64,000 nucleotides of DNA, taken from positions 43,815 through 107,814 of the forward strand of contig CAYWMD010000014.1 of NCBI GenBank assembly GCA_964458575.1, read 5' to 3'. The number at the start of each line of letters is the position of its first letter. The stretch's first letter is position 1. The notes below the pieces were generated by a model, which was given only the letters and a program-made list of their open reading frames with translations, made no database searches and was not told the origin of the DNA. Origin of the DNA: CAYWMD01 sp964458575. Lineage in GTDB: Bacteria > Verrucomicrobiota > Verrucomicrobiia > Limisphaerales > JADLHS01. Below, one piece after another: positions 7,970 to 15,812 of this stretch. Made by a program: the position numbers and the translations under genes.

Positions 7970-9715
7970 TCACTTCAATAGCGCCTCCGCATGTTTCCGC
8001 GCCGCGTCGGTTTGGCCGCCCAACATCCGCGCGAGTTCCGTCACGCGCTCCCTGCCGTTGAGCAACGCGATCTCTGAAATCGTGCGGCCATCCTTTACCT
8101 GCTTGGTCACGACATAATGCGCGGTCGCCGGCGCGGCGACCTGCGGGAGGTGCGTGATGCAGAGCACCTGCCGCTTGGCCGCAATCTGCCGCATCTTTTC
8201 ACCCACAGCGTTGGCGGTTTCGCCGCCCACGTTGGCGTCCACCTCGTCGAAAATCAGCACGGGGATTTCGTCCTCGGCGGCGAGCACGGTTTTAAGGGCC
8301 AACATCACGCGGGCCATTTCGCCGGACGACGCGATGGCGCGCAACGGCTTGGCCGGCTCGCCGAGATTGGGGGAGAATTGGAATTCGATAGTGTCGAGGC
8401 CAGTGGCCCTGATTGGGCGAGCATCCTCGCGAGCCGTCATTGCTGAACCGGCTTTCGGCTCGTCAGGAGCCTCGCCCCACCCAGCAGTCGTGATCGCCAC
8501 GTCAAATTTGCTCTGCTTGAAGCCGAGGTCGGCGAGTTGTTTGCCCGCGGCTTTGGCGAGTTGGGGAATCACCTTGCGCCGCTTGACCGAGAGGTCCTTG
8601 CCCGCTCGCCCCAGTTCGGCGTCCAGCTTCGCCAGCGCGGCGTTAAGCCGTGCAAGTTCGGCATCGCGCGATTCGAGACTTTCCAGTTTGCGCCTGGCCT
8701 CCGCGCCGAACGCGATGACCTCCGCCAGCGTCGCGCCGTATTTTCGTTTGAGCGAGTGGATCAGATTCAATCGCTCCTCCAACTGCTGCAAGCGCGCGGG
8801 GTCAACGTCCACCTTGTCGACGTAGCGCGACAATTCTGCCTGAAGTTCCCCGAGATTCGCGACCGCCTGGTTGTGCAGCTCCACCAGCGATGCGGCGCCC
8901 GCGTCCACGCGCTGCAATTCTTGCAAGGTGCGCCCGATCACGCCGGCCTGGGTTTGCAGCGAGTTTTCGTTTTCGGAAAGCACATCCAAGGCGGCGCGGC
9001 TCAACTGAATCAGCCGCGCGGCATTGCTGGCGCGCTGATGTTCCTGCGTCACCTGCTCTTCCTCGCCGGGATGCAATTGCGCGGACTCGATTTCCTTCAC
9101 CTGAAACCGGAGCAAGTCCAATTGCTGCGCGTAGGTCTTCTCGTCCACGATCAGCGCGGACTTTTCGGCCTCAAGCGCAGTTCGTCGGCGGACGAGTTCG
9201 CCGAACGTCTCACGTTCCTGCTCAAATCCGCCGAACGCGTCGAGAATAGCGAGCTGTTTCGCTGGATGAAGCAACGATTGGTGGTCGTGCGGGCCGTGGA
9301 TGTCCACGAGCCATTCACCAATAGCCGCGAGCACGTTCAATGTCGTGGGCGAGCCGTTGACGAATTGGCGGTTCGTACCGTTGGCGGTGAAGGTGCGCTT
9401 GAGAACGAGCTGATTGTCTTCGCAGGGTTCAAGCCCGTTTGCTTCGAGAAACTGTTGGAGTTCACGCTTTAGCGTGCCACGAGAACAAGCTGAAGCTTGA
9501 ACTCCAACATCAAACACCGCCTCCACGCTGCATCCGTCCGCCCCACTGCGGATGAGCGTCCGGTCGGCGCGTTCGCCGAGGACAAGGTTCAGCGCACCAA
9601 TGAGGATGGACTTGCCCGCGCCGGTTTCGCCCGTGATGACATTGTAGCCGGGCTGGAGTTCCAGCGTCAGGTCGGCCACCAGGGCGAGGTTTTTGATGCG
9701 CAACGTCGTCAACAT
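7970..9715 (-). CDS. recN: DNA repair protein RecN
   Basis: 581 residues. SMC-like ATPase: LRIKNLALVADLTLELQPGY start, Walker A ITGETGAGKSILIGAL, a central coiled-coil region (about 180-390), then signature ASSGEMARVMLALK and Walker B PVLIFDEVDANVGGETA, ending HLPQVAAPATAHYVVTK. RecN gathers broken DNA ends in recombinational repair. Two insertions interrupt the family pattern: about residues 70-88 (GVQASACSRGTLKRELQ) in the N-terminal lobe, and about 411-435 (GWGEAPDEPKAGS...) before the C-terminal lobe. Both correspond to DNA palindromes and keep the frame. The ATPase motifs are intact, so the protein is probably active. Confidence 0.95.
   Translation of the reverse strand: MLTTLRIKNLALVADLTLELQPGYNVITGETGAGKSILIGALNLVLGERADRTLIRSGADGCSVEAVFDVGVQASACSRGTLKRELQQFLEANGLEPCEDNQLVLKRTFTANGTNRQFVNGSPTTLNVLAAIGEWLVDIHGPHDHQSLLHPAKQLAILDAFGGFEQERETFGELVRRRTALEAEKSALIVDEKTYAQQLDLLRFQVKEIESAQLHPGEEEQVTQEHQRASNAARLIQLSRAALDVLSENENSLQTQAGVIGRTLQELQRVDAGAASLVELHNQAVANLGELQAELSRYVDKVDVDPARLQQLEERLNLIHSLKRKYGATLAEVIAFGAEARRKLESLESRDAELARLNAALAKLDAELGRAGKDLSVKRRKVIPQLAKAAGKQLADLGFKQSKFDVAITTAGWGEAPDEPKAGSAMTAREDARPIRATGLDTIEFQFSPNLGEPAKPLRAIASSGEMARVMLALKTVLAAEDEIPVLIFDEVDANVGGETANAVGEKMRQIAAKRQVLCITHLPQVAAPATAHYVVTKQVKDGRTISEIALLNGRERVTELARMLGGQTDAARKHAEALLK
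8413..8482. repeat. Palindromic repeat B inserted in recN
   Basis: Same repeat as in lnt at 6708-6778: left half GGGCGAGCATCCTCGCGAGC, right half ending CAGGAGCCTCGCCCCACC. On the plus strand both copies lie the same way round, but recN is on the minus strand, so the element is translated here in the opposite sense from lnt, giving WGEAPDEPKAGSAMTARED. Its left arm is less perfect than in lnt. Confidence 0.85.
9454..9508. repeat. Cruciform-like repeat G inserted in recN
   Basis: Perfect 11-base outer arms GTTGGAGTTCA (9454-9464) and TGAACTCCAAC (9498-9508) enclose two further small hairpins: CACGCT/AGCGTG (9463-9476) and AAGCT/AGCTT (9487-9498). The whole can fold as a three-way junction. 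Read in recN as GVQASACSRGTLKRELQ, in frame, between strands of the N-terminal ATPase lobe. Confidence 0.85.
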
Positions 9716-9777
9716 CGGTAAAGTTCGCGCGACATTTGACCGGTTATCGAATCGTTCGGCAAAAGAAAAGTTTCGGC

Positions 9778-10563
9778 ATGGCGTTTTCGTTCATTTTTCT
9801 TGGCGCGGGCACGTCGCAGGGCGTGCCGCTTATCGGCAAAGATTACCCGACGTCGTTTCTGGCCAACCCGAAGAACCACCGCACGCGCCCTTCAATTTAC
9901 GTGGCGACGGACCGGATCAAGCTGGCCGTGGACACCACGCCGGAATTCCGCCTGCAAATGTTGCGGGAAAAAATCCGCGAACTGGACGGCGTGATCTTCA
10001 CCCACTCGCACGCCGACCACATCATGGGCCTGGACGATTGCCGGCGCTTTTGTGAAATGCGCGACCGGCCGATGCCCCTTTACGCCAACGAGGAAACGAT
10101 GCGAGATTTGCAGCGGGTGTTCACTTATGCGTTTAAGGATGTCCCGCGGCCCCGTGGCTATTTCAAACCTGAGCCGCACACCATTGATGGACCGTTTCAG
10201 CTTGGTGATTTGGACATCACTCCGTTACCCGTGCCGCACGGCGACACCATGTCCAATGGTTATTTGTTCGTTCAGTCCGGATGCAAGCGGCTGGCCTACA
10301 TCAGCGACTGCAAGGAAGTGCCGCCGGCCATCGTGGAAAAAATCCGCGGTGTGGAAGTGGCGGTGCTGGATGCGATGCGCCGCGCGCCGCACCGAACCCA
10401 CATGTGCCTGGACGAGGCGCTGACGGCCGCCCGGCGGATTGGCGCGGAGCGGACGTTCCTCACGCATTTGATGGACGACTACGATTACGACTTGGTGCAA
10501 CCCGAGTTGCCGACGGGCGTTGCACTGGCTTACGACGGGTTGAAAGTCACTTGCGCCGGCTGA
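9778..10563 (+). CDS. MBL-fold metallo-hydrolase (PhnP-like)
   Basis: 261 residues from the ATG at 9778 (MAFSFIFLGAGTSQGVPLIG); an in-frame ATG 42 bases upstream would add a basic leader that relatives lack. The metal-binding motif is THSHADHIMGLDDCRRF (HxHxDH), with later ligands at PVPHGDT and YISDCKEVP and HLMDDYDYD near the end. It resembles PhnP-like phosphodiesterases, some of which hydrolyse cyclic phosphates, but no phn genes are near and the substrate is not clear. It is divergent from recN, with 62 bases between the two starts. Confidence 0.85.
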   Translation: MAFSFIFLGAGTSQGVPLIGKDYPTSFLANPKNHRTRPSIYVATDRIKLAVDTTPEFRLQMLREKIRELDGVIFTHSHADHIMGLDDCRRFCEMRDRPMPLYANEETMRDLQRVFTYAFKDVPRPRGYFKPEPHTIDGPFQLGDLDITPLPVPHGDTMSNGYLFVQSGCKRLAYISDCKEVPPAIVEKIRGVEVAVLDAMRRAPHRTHMCLDEALTAARRIGAERTFLTHLMDDYDYDLVQPELPTGVALAYDGLKVTCAG

Positions 10564-10643
10564 CAAGAACGGCGCTGATGGCAGAAATAGCCTTGCGAAA
10601 GCTACCAATTACGGCGAAACGTAGCTGGTCAAATCACCCGCTT

Positions 10644-12326
10644 ATGAATCGTTTGTGGCTTTATTTCGGAATGGCAGGCTGCCTGGGCTCGATCTCGCCC
10701 ACGCGGGCATTGGCCGGCGGGGAGGAAGTGGTCGTCGTTTACAATTCGCGCGTCAGTGGCTCGAAAGCGGTGGCGGAATACTACGCCGGCAAACGCCAGG
10801 TGCCGAAAAGCCAGGTGTTCGGTTTTTCCATGCCCACCGGCGAAAGTTTCACGCGGACGGAATTTCGGGAAGACCTGCAGGAGCCGCTGTGGAAGAAACT
10901 GGAAAAGTCGAAACTGTGGCGGATCGGCCCCGGGGAAATCCAGGGCACGAACGGCACGGTGATTCAAATCAAGTACAAGGTCCTCGAATCAAAAATTCGT
11001 TACCTCGTCCTGTGTTACGGTGTCCCGCTGAGAATCCTCCACGACGAGTTGATCAAGGAAGCGGCCGAGGCCAATCTCCGGCCGGAACTGCGACGGAACA
11101 ACGCCGCGGTGGACTCGGAACTGGCGTGTATGTCCTTTGCCGGACAGAAGCCGCCGCTCACCGGGCCGGTGCGCAATGCGCTTTACACGACGACGAACGC
11201 CGCCGCGTTGAATCCCGTGACCGGGCCGCTGATGGTGACGCGACTGGATGGACCCAGCCCGGAGATCGCGCGCGGGCTGGTGGATAAGGCCATCGAGGCG
11301 GAAACGGACGGTTTGTGGGGCCGCGTGTATTGCGACATCCGGAGCACCACGGACAGCAATCTCAAGCAGGGCGATGACTGGATTCGCGGTGCAGCGGAAA
11401 TCTGCCGGCATCTCGGCTTTGAAACGATCTTGGACACGGGCGGCGACACCTTCCCGCCCGGCTTCCCGATGAGCCAGATCGCGTTTTACGCCGGTTGGTA
11501 TCGGGAACACGTCTCCGGCCCGTTCGCATTGCCCCAGGTCGAGTTCATGCCCGGCGCTTTTGCTTATCATCTCCATTCCTACAGCGCGGTTTCATTGCAC
11601 GCGACCGATCGCGGCTGGGTGGGCCCGTTCCTTGCGAAGGGCGTCACGTGCACGATGGGTTGCGTGGACGAACCCTATCTGGGCGGGACTCCGGACGTGG
11701 GCGTGTTTACCGGCCGTTTCATTTTTCTCGGCTTCAGTTTTGGCGAGGCGGCGTATGCGGCGCAGCCGGTCTTGTCCTGGCAAACGACCGTGGTTGGCGA
11801 TCCACTGTATCGGCCATTCGGCAAACCGCCGCAGGTGTTGCATGTCGAACTCGACCGCAAACACAGCCAGCTCGTCGAATGGTCGCACCTGCGCGTGGTG
11901 GACCTGAACTTGATGAAGGGGACGCCGGCAGCCGAGGCCGTGAGCTACCTGGAGGGACTCGAGACGACGAAGACAAGCGCCGTGCTCAAGGAGAAGCTGG
12001 CCGATCTGTATGAAGCGCAGGGCAAACCTTCATCCGCGGTGCTCACCTACCAGCAGGCGCTGCAACTCGACCCCACGCCCCAACAGCGCATCCGCCTGCG
12101 CCTGATCCTGGGAGAAAAACTCGCTGCCCTGAACCGGGACGAGGAGGCCCACGCAGATTATTTGAAGCTCCTCGAAGAATCGCCGAATTATCCGGACACC
12201 CTTGCCATTTACCGCAAGCTTCTGCCGCTCGCGAAAAAACTCGGCAAGCAGGAAGCAGCGGCCAAATACGACGCCATCGTCAACCCGCCGCCGCCACCCG
12301 CTCCGACCACGGAGAAGAAGCCATAG
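10644..12326 (+). CDS. TIGR03790-type secreted protein with C-terminal TPR-like repeats
   Basis: 560 residues from the ATG at 10644, chosen because MNRLWLYFGMAGCLGSISP followed by TRALAGG makes a good signal peptide; the frame is open upstream, including an ATG at 10578. The body has EEVVVVYNSRVSGSKAVAEY, YAGKRQVPKSQVFGF, RYLVLCYGVPLRI and MGCVDEPYLGGTPD, all patterns of the TIGR03790 family of unknown function found in Verrucomicrobia and Planctomycetes. The last 130 residues (KEKLADLYEAQGKPSSAVLT, LQLDPTPQQRIRLRL) look like TPR helices, ending in a Pro-rich tail PPPPPAPTTEKKP. Probably periplasmic or outer surface; function unknown. Confidence 0.8.
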   Translation: MNRLWLYFGMAGCLGSISPTRALAGGEEVVVVYNSRVSGSKAVAEYYAGKRQVPKSQVFGFSMPTGESFTRTEFREDLQEPLWKKLEKSKLWRIGPGEIQGTNGTVIQIKYKVLESKIRYLVLCYGVPLRILHDELIKEAAEANLRPELRRNNAAVDSELACMSFAGQKPPLTGPVRNALYTTTNAAALNPVTGPLMVTRLDGPSPEIARGLVDKAIEAETDGLWGRVYCDIRSTTDSNLKQGDDWIRGAAEICRHLGFETILDTGGDTFPPGFPMSQIAFYAGWYREHVSGPFALPQVEFMPGAFAYHLHSYSAVSLHATDRGWVGPFLAKGVTCTMGCVDEPYLGGTPDVGVFTGRFIFLGFSFGEAAYAAQPVLSWQTTVVGDPLYRPFGKPPQVLHVELDRKHSQLVEWSHLRVVDLNLMKGTPAAEAVSYLEGLETTKTSAVLKEKLADLYEAQGKPSSAVLTYQQALQLDPTPQQRIRLRLILGEKLAALNRDEEAHADYLKLLEESPNYPDTLAIYRKLLPLAKKLGKQEAAAKYDAIVNPPPPPAPTTEKKP

Positions 12327-12718
12327 CAAAACGCTCGTTCTGTGCGTCAACCGCGAGAATCCGTTCTAGTTTGCTTACGTCTTGCGATATCCAATAGAAC
12401 GCCGCCAGCGAACATAAGAACTCCCGGGGCAATTACTCCTGCAGCGCTCGCTTTCATCGAAAACGCCGTTCCGCGAATCGCATCTTCGGTCTGTTTCCTT
12501 GTGAACGAAGCTTGGTCCGGCAGCAGTTGGATTTGTCGGTCAGTTGCTGACAAAATATAGTTAAGCCTGTCCAGCGCTCAGAATATGAGCTGGCAAAGAC
12601 CGGCATGTAGTAACAAGTAACCAACTTGACGCATACCACTCGCCAGCGTGCAATTTCCGCGGGCCATCTGGTTTCATGAGTTTTTGGCCTTGTGCCGACC
12701 AAAACGGCCGGTTCATTG
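12327..12718. other. 392-base intergenic stretch
   Basis: Lies between the TIGR03790 gene and the end of the PfkB kinase gene. The only possible coding content is one short minus-strand frame (12347-12553, listed separately). I see no tRNA, terminator hairpin or repeat. GC content is visibly lower than in the neighbours. Confidence 0.5.
12347..12553 (-). CDS. Possible small single-helix membrane protein or gene remnant
   Basis: 68 codons from a TTG at 12553; the frame is open only nine codons further up. The product has one hydrophobic stretch, AAGVIAPGVLMFAGGVLLDI, followed by the basic tail ARRKQTRTDSRG, preceded by polar helix-like sequence (DRQIQLLPDQASFTRKQTED). This topology is protein-like, and the composition is not that of a shadow frame, but there is no clear ribosome site and no family I recognise. 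It could be the C-terminal remnant of a larger membrane protein. Confidence 0.3.
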   Translation of the reverse strand: MSATDRQIQLLPDQASFTRKQTEDAIRGTAFSMKASAAGVIAPGVLMFAGGVLLDIARRKQTRTDSRG

Positions 12719-13801
12719 TCAGCGCTGAATCCGCGCCGACCCGCCTTTGGCAAAGGCTTTCACCTGTTCCACGGTGGCCATGGTTGTGTCGCCGGGGAAC
12801 GTTGTTAGCAAGGCGCCGTGGGCCCAGCCGAGTCTCACACAATCTTCGGGCGATTCGCCGGTGAGCAGACCGTAAAACAATCCCGCCGCAAAGCCGTCGC
12901 CGCCGCCCACGCGGTCGTGGACGTCCAGTTCGCAGGTGGGCGCGTTGTGAGTTTTGCCATTCACCCACGCTACGGCACTCCAACTGTGGCGGTTCGTGGA
13001 ATGAACTTCGCGCAACGTGGTGGCCACAATTTTGACGCTGGGGAAATTTTTCACCACGTCGTCCATCATCCCGATAAACGCGGCGGGATCGAGTTTGGAC
13101 TTGGCATGAACATCCGGACCTTTCAACCCGAGGCCCTTTTGCAAATCCTCCTCGTTGCCGACCAGCACATCCACGTGTTCTACGATGCGTTTCATGACGG
13201 ACAACGCCTTGTCCTGGCCGCCCCAGATGTTCCAGAGTTTCTCGCGGTAATTGAGGTCGAAGGACGTGACCGCGCCCGCAGCCTTGGCGGCTTTCATGCC
13301 TTCAATGATGAGTTCGCCGGTGGTTTCCGAGAGCGACGCGAAAATGCCGCCGCTGTGAAACCAGCGCACGCCGCCCGCGAAAGTCTCCTTCCAATTGAAA
13401 TCGCCGGGTTTGAGTTGCGCGGCCGCCTCGTTGCAGCGGTTGTAGAACACGACGGGCGCGCGCACGCCGAGGCCCTGGTCGCTGTAAACCGTGGCCATGT
13501 TCGGGCCGTTGACGCCGTTGTGCTTGAATTTTTTGTAGAAGGGTTTCACACCCATCGCGCGCACGCGCTCGGCGATGAGGTCGCCGATGGGATAATCCAC
13601 CATGGCAGTGACGACGCCCGTGTTGAGGCGGAAGCAGTCGGAAAGGTTGGCCGCGCAATTGAATTCGCCACCGCTGACGTGGATTTTACATTCGGTGGCT
13701 TTGCGGAAGGGAATGATGCCAGGGTCGAGACGATGCACGAGCGCGCCAAGGGACACAAAGTCCAGCGCACCACTGGGGAGGATTTTCAAACTAGGTTTCA
13801 T
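12719..13801 (-). CDS. PfkB-family sugar kinase (2-keto-3-deoxygluconate kinase-like)
   Basis: 360 residues. Ribokinase-fold features: substrate side FVSLGALVHRLDPGIIPFRK and VSGGEFNCAANLSDCF, a central FHSGGIFASLSETT and SFDLNYREKLWNIWGG, and the C-terminal anion-hole/catalytic loop DRVGGGDGFAAGLFYGLL, where the GxGD Asp is the base. The FDLNYREKLW and GGGD pattern is typical of KdgK, which phosphorylates 2-dehydro-3-deoxygluconate in uronate breakdown. No kdgA aldolase is next to it, so the substrate is inferred. It is followed 112 bases upstream on the same strand by malQ. Confidence 0.85.
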   Translation of the reverse strand: MKPSLKILPSGALDFVSLGALVHRLDPGIIPFRKATECKIHVSGGEFNCAANLSDCFRLNTGVVTAMVDYPIGDLIAERVRAMGVKPFYKKFKHNGVNGPNMATVYSDQGLGVRAPVVFYNRCNEAAAQLKPGDFNWKETFAGGVRWFHSGGIFASLSETTGELIIEGMKAAKAAGAVTSFDLNYREKLWNIWGGQDKALSVMKRIVEHVDVLVGNEEDLQKGLGLKGPDVHAKSKLDPAAFIGMMDDVVKNFPSVKIVATTLREVHSTNRHSWSAVAWVNGKTHNAPTCELDVHDRVGGGDGFAAGLFYGLLTGESPEDCVRLGWAHGALLTTFPGDTTMATVEQVKAFAKGGSARIQR

Positions 13802-13913
13802 TTTGGTGTTCTAAAAACTTCCGCGCAGTGTGCCCGGTGTGGAGCAAAACTGCAACTGTTGCGCGTGAAGGTGGCGTCGTTAGATGAGGGAGAGTTTACC
13901 GAAAGGCGTTCAC

Positions 13914-15632
13914 TCAAAGTGTGCGTCCACTTTTCTTTGCGAAGCTTGAGAACATTTTCGTCTTTGCGAGCAGGATCGGATCAGCATCCAGTTGCTTCAC
14001 CGTTTGCGAGAGACGCTGCGACCAGTTCGTGGCAGCGATGGACCCGGGTGTATTGAAGCGTGCGGTCTGGCCGAAGACGTCCTGGATCTGAAACACGACG
14101 AGCCAAGAGTTGGATTCCATGACGGCGCGGGTAAACGCTTCACGGACGCGGTCAGAGAATTCGCGGGGCGGGGCTTCGTCCGGCAAACCGGCAAAATCCA
14201 GCAGCCGCCGGAGTTCGAGCCGGTTGTTTTCCACGTGATGACCGGCGTCAATGTTGGCCCAGCACTCCTGCCACGTCGCGGCCAACGGCGGATGATCGTG
14301 CGTAGCCGGTTGCGCCAGCGAGAGCCGGGGATATTCTTTTGGGTCGGAATAGGCCCCGCCGTGGTCGCGAAACAGCATCGGGATGCGGAAACCGGGGATG
14401 CCCAGCTTTTCGAGCGTGGGCGGAACGTATTCCGGCACCACGCCCAGGTCCTCGGCCACGACGCAGGTTTCGCCCGAGGCGTCCTGGATCATGCGCAATA
14501 ACTCCTCACCTTGAGCCTGGTTGGCGGCCTTGTGTTCGGGTGTGTCGTCGGGGAATTGTTTGAAACCGGGCAGCCGGCCGCCGGTTTTCGCCGCCGCTGC
14601 GGCTTCGGTAAGTGGCAGAAATTCTGCATTGCGCCCAGGCGTCCACGGAAATGAGTAAATGCGAAAAAGCCCAAGCACGTGATCGATCCGGTAAAGATGA
14701 AACACTTTCTGGATGTTGCCGACGCGCGTGCGCCACCAATCGAAGTTGCGCCGGCGCAGTTCATCCCAGCGATAGTTCGGGATGCCCCAATTCTGTCCCC
14801 ACTTCTCGGTGAACGGGTCCACCTTGAAAAACCGTTCCGGCGGCGCGCCGCCGCTCCAGTCGAGATCGAAAATGGCGCGGTTGGCCCAGACATCCGCACT
14901 GGAGCGGCCCACCCCGAACGGGATGTCACCCATGAGATAGACCTGCTTCGCCGCGCCATGCGCCTTGACCTCGCGCCATTGGGCGAAGGCGATCCACTGG
15001 ACGTACATGAAGAACAACTGCCGGCGGTTCAGCTCTTCGCGCCGTTCTTCCGGCAGCGACATCAACCACGTGCGCGCCCGTCGGGGACCGCGATGTTCCG
15101 GCTGCCAAAGTTCCCAGGAAGGCCAGCCGCCATTTTCCTCCATCAGCGCACGAAACAACGCGTAATCGGAAAGCCAGTCGGCGTTTTCCATCAGAAACGC
15201 GCGAAATTCCAGGGCGCGCGGTGTTTCGCGGTTGAAATGCCGTTTGAGAAAGTTTTCGAAGGCGGCCTCGAGCAGCTTGCGCTTGAGCACCTTCACCCGG
15301 GGATAATTCACCGGGCCGCGGCGCAATTCGGCGAGCAGTTCCGGCGTGGCAATTTCGTGAAACTTTTTGGGCGACAAATCCGGCAGGTGACCGGGTGTGG
15401 TGGCAATGGTGGTTGGCTCGATCGCCAGCGAACTGATGGCGTTGTAGGGACTGTTGTCGTCGCTGACTTCGTTGATCGGCAGGGTCTGCAGGAGGTTCAG
15501 GTGATGGCGGTGACACCAATTGATCATCTGCCGCACACCATCGGTATCGCCGATGCCGACATCGTCCTCGGTGCGAATGGCGAACACCGGCACCAGCACG
15601 CCAGCCAGGGATTGCTCAGGACTCAGTTTCAT
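13914..15632 (-). CDS. malQ: 4-alpha-glucanotransferase (amylomaltase)
   Basis: 572 residues, GH77 family. Clear markers: GVLVPVFAIRTEDDVGIGD at the start, LLQTLPINEVSDDNSPYNAI, IPFGVGRSSADVWANRAIFD, GGAPPERFFKVDPFTEKWG, QNWGIPNYRWDELR, FHLYRIDHVLGLFRIYSFPW (nucleophile Asp in RIDHxLG), VVAEDLGVVPEYV (acid/base Glu) and the late ATHDHPPL (HD transition-state pair). The enzyme moves alpha-1,4-glucan segments in glycogen or maltodextrin metabolism. Length and order match the family. It runs in the same direction as the sugar kinase downstream. Confidence 0.95.
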   Translation of the reverse strand: MKLSPEQSLAGVLVPVFAIRTEDDVGIGDTDGVRQMINWCHRHHLNLLQTLPINEVSDDNSPYNAISSLAIEPTTIATTPGHLPDLSPKKFHEIATPELLAELRRGPVNYPRVKVLKRKLLEAAFENFLKRHFNRETPRALEFRAFLMENADWLSDYALFRALMEENGGWPSWELWQPEHRGPRRARTWLMSLPEERREELNRRQLFFMYVQWIAFAQWREVKAHGAAKQVYLMGDIPFGVGRSSADVWANRAIFDLDWSGGAPPERFFKVDPFTEKWGQNWGIPNYRWDELRRRNFDWWRTRVGNIQKVFHLYRIDHVLGLFRIYSFPWTPGRNAEFLPLTEAAAAAKTGGRLPGFKQFPDDTPEHKAANQAQGEELLRMIQDASGETCVVAEDLGVVPEYVPPTLEKLGIPGFRIPMLFRDHGGAYSDPKEYPRLSLAQPATHDHPPLAATWQECWANIDAGHHVENNRLELRRLLDFAGLPDEAPPREFSDRVREAFTRAVMESNSWLVVFQIQDVFGQTARFNTPGSIAATNWSQRLSQTVKQLDADPILLAKTKMFSSFAKKSGRTL

Positions 15633-15812
15633 TGCTCCGGCGAATATCGCAAAAAGTGATCGAGGTTCAATGGTTCACGAACACAAGGTGGAGAATTACA
15701 AGGCTCGCGGCCCAACACTCAATGGCCGACTCAAATCCCACGCGCCGAATCAACGCGAACATGCCGGCCCCGACGCCGGGGCGTCCTTGAAATCGGCCCG
15801 AGGGCGTTGCGC

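Noticed and set aside
8537..9472. 311-codon plus-strand frame opposite recN
   Set aside because: Rich in Arg, Val and His without domain features; it is the shadow of a high-GC gene whose minus-strand product is plainly RecN.
10281..10643. Long N-terminal extension of the TIGR03790 gene
   Set aside because: It overlaps the end of the MBL hydrolase gene in another frame; the signal peptide begins at the ATG at 10644.
12818..14056. 412-codon plus-strand frame opposite the sugar kinase
   Set aside because: Mirrors kinase codons, extends across an intergenic gap and shows no family motif.
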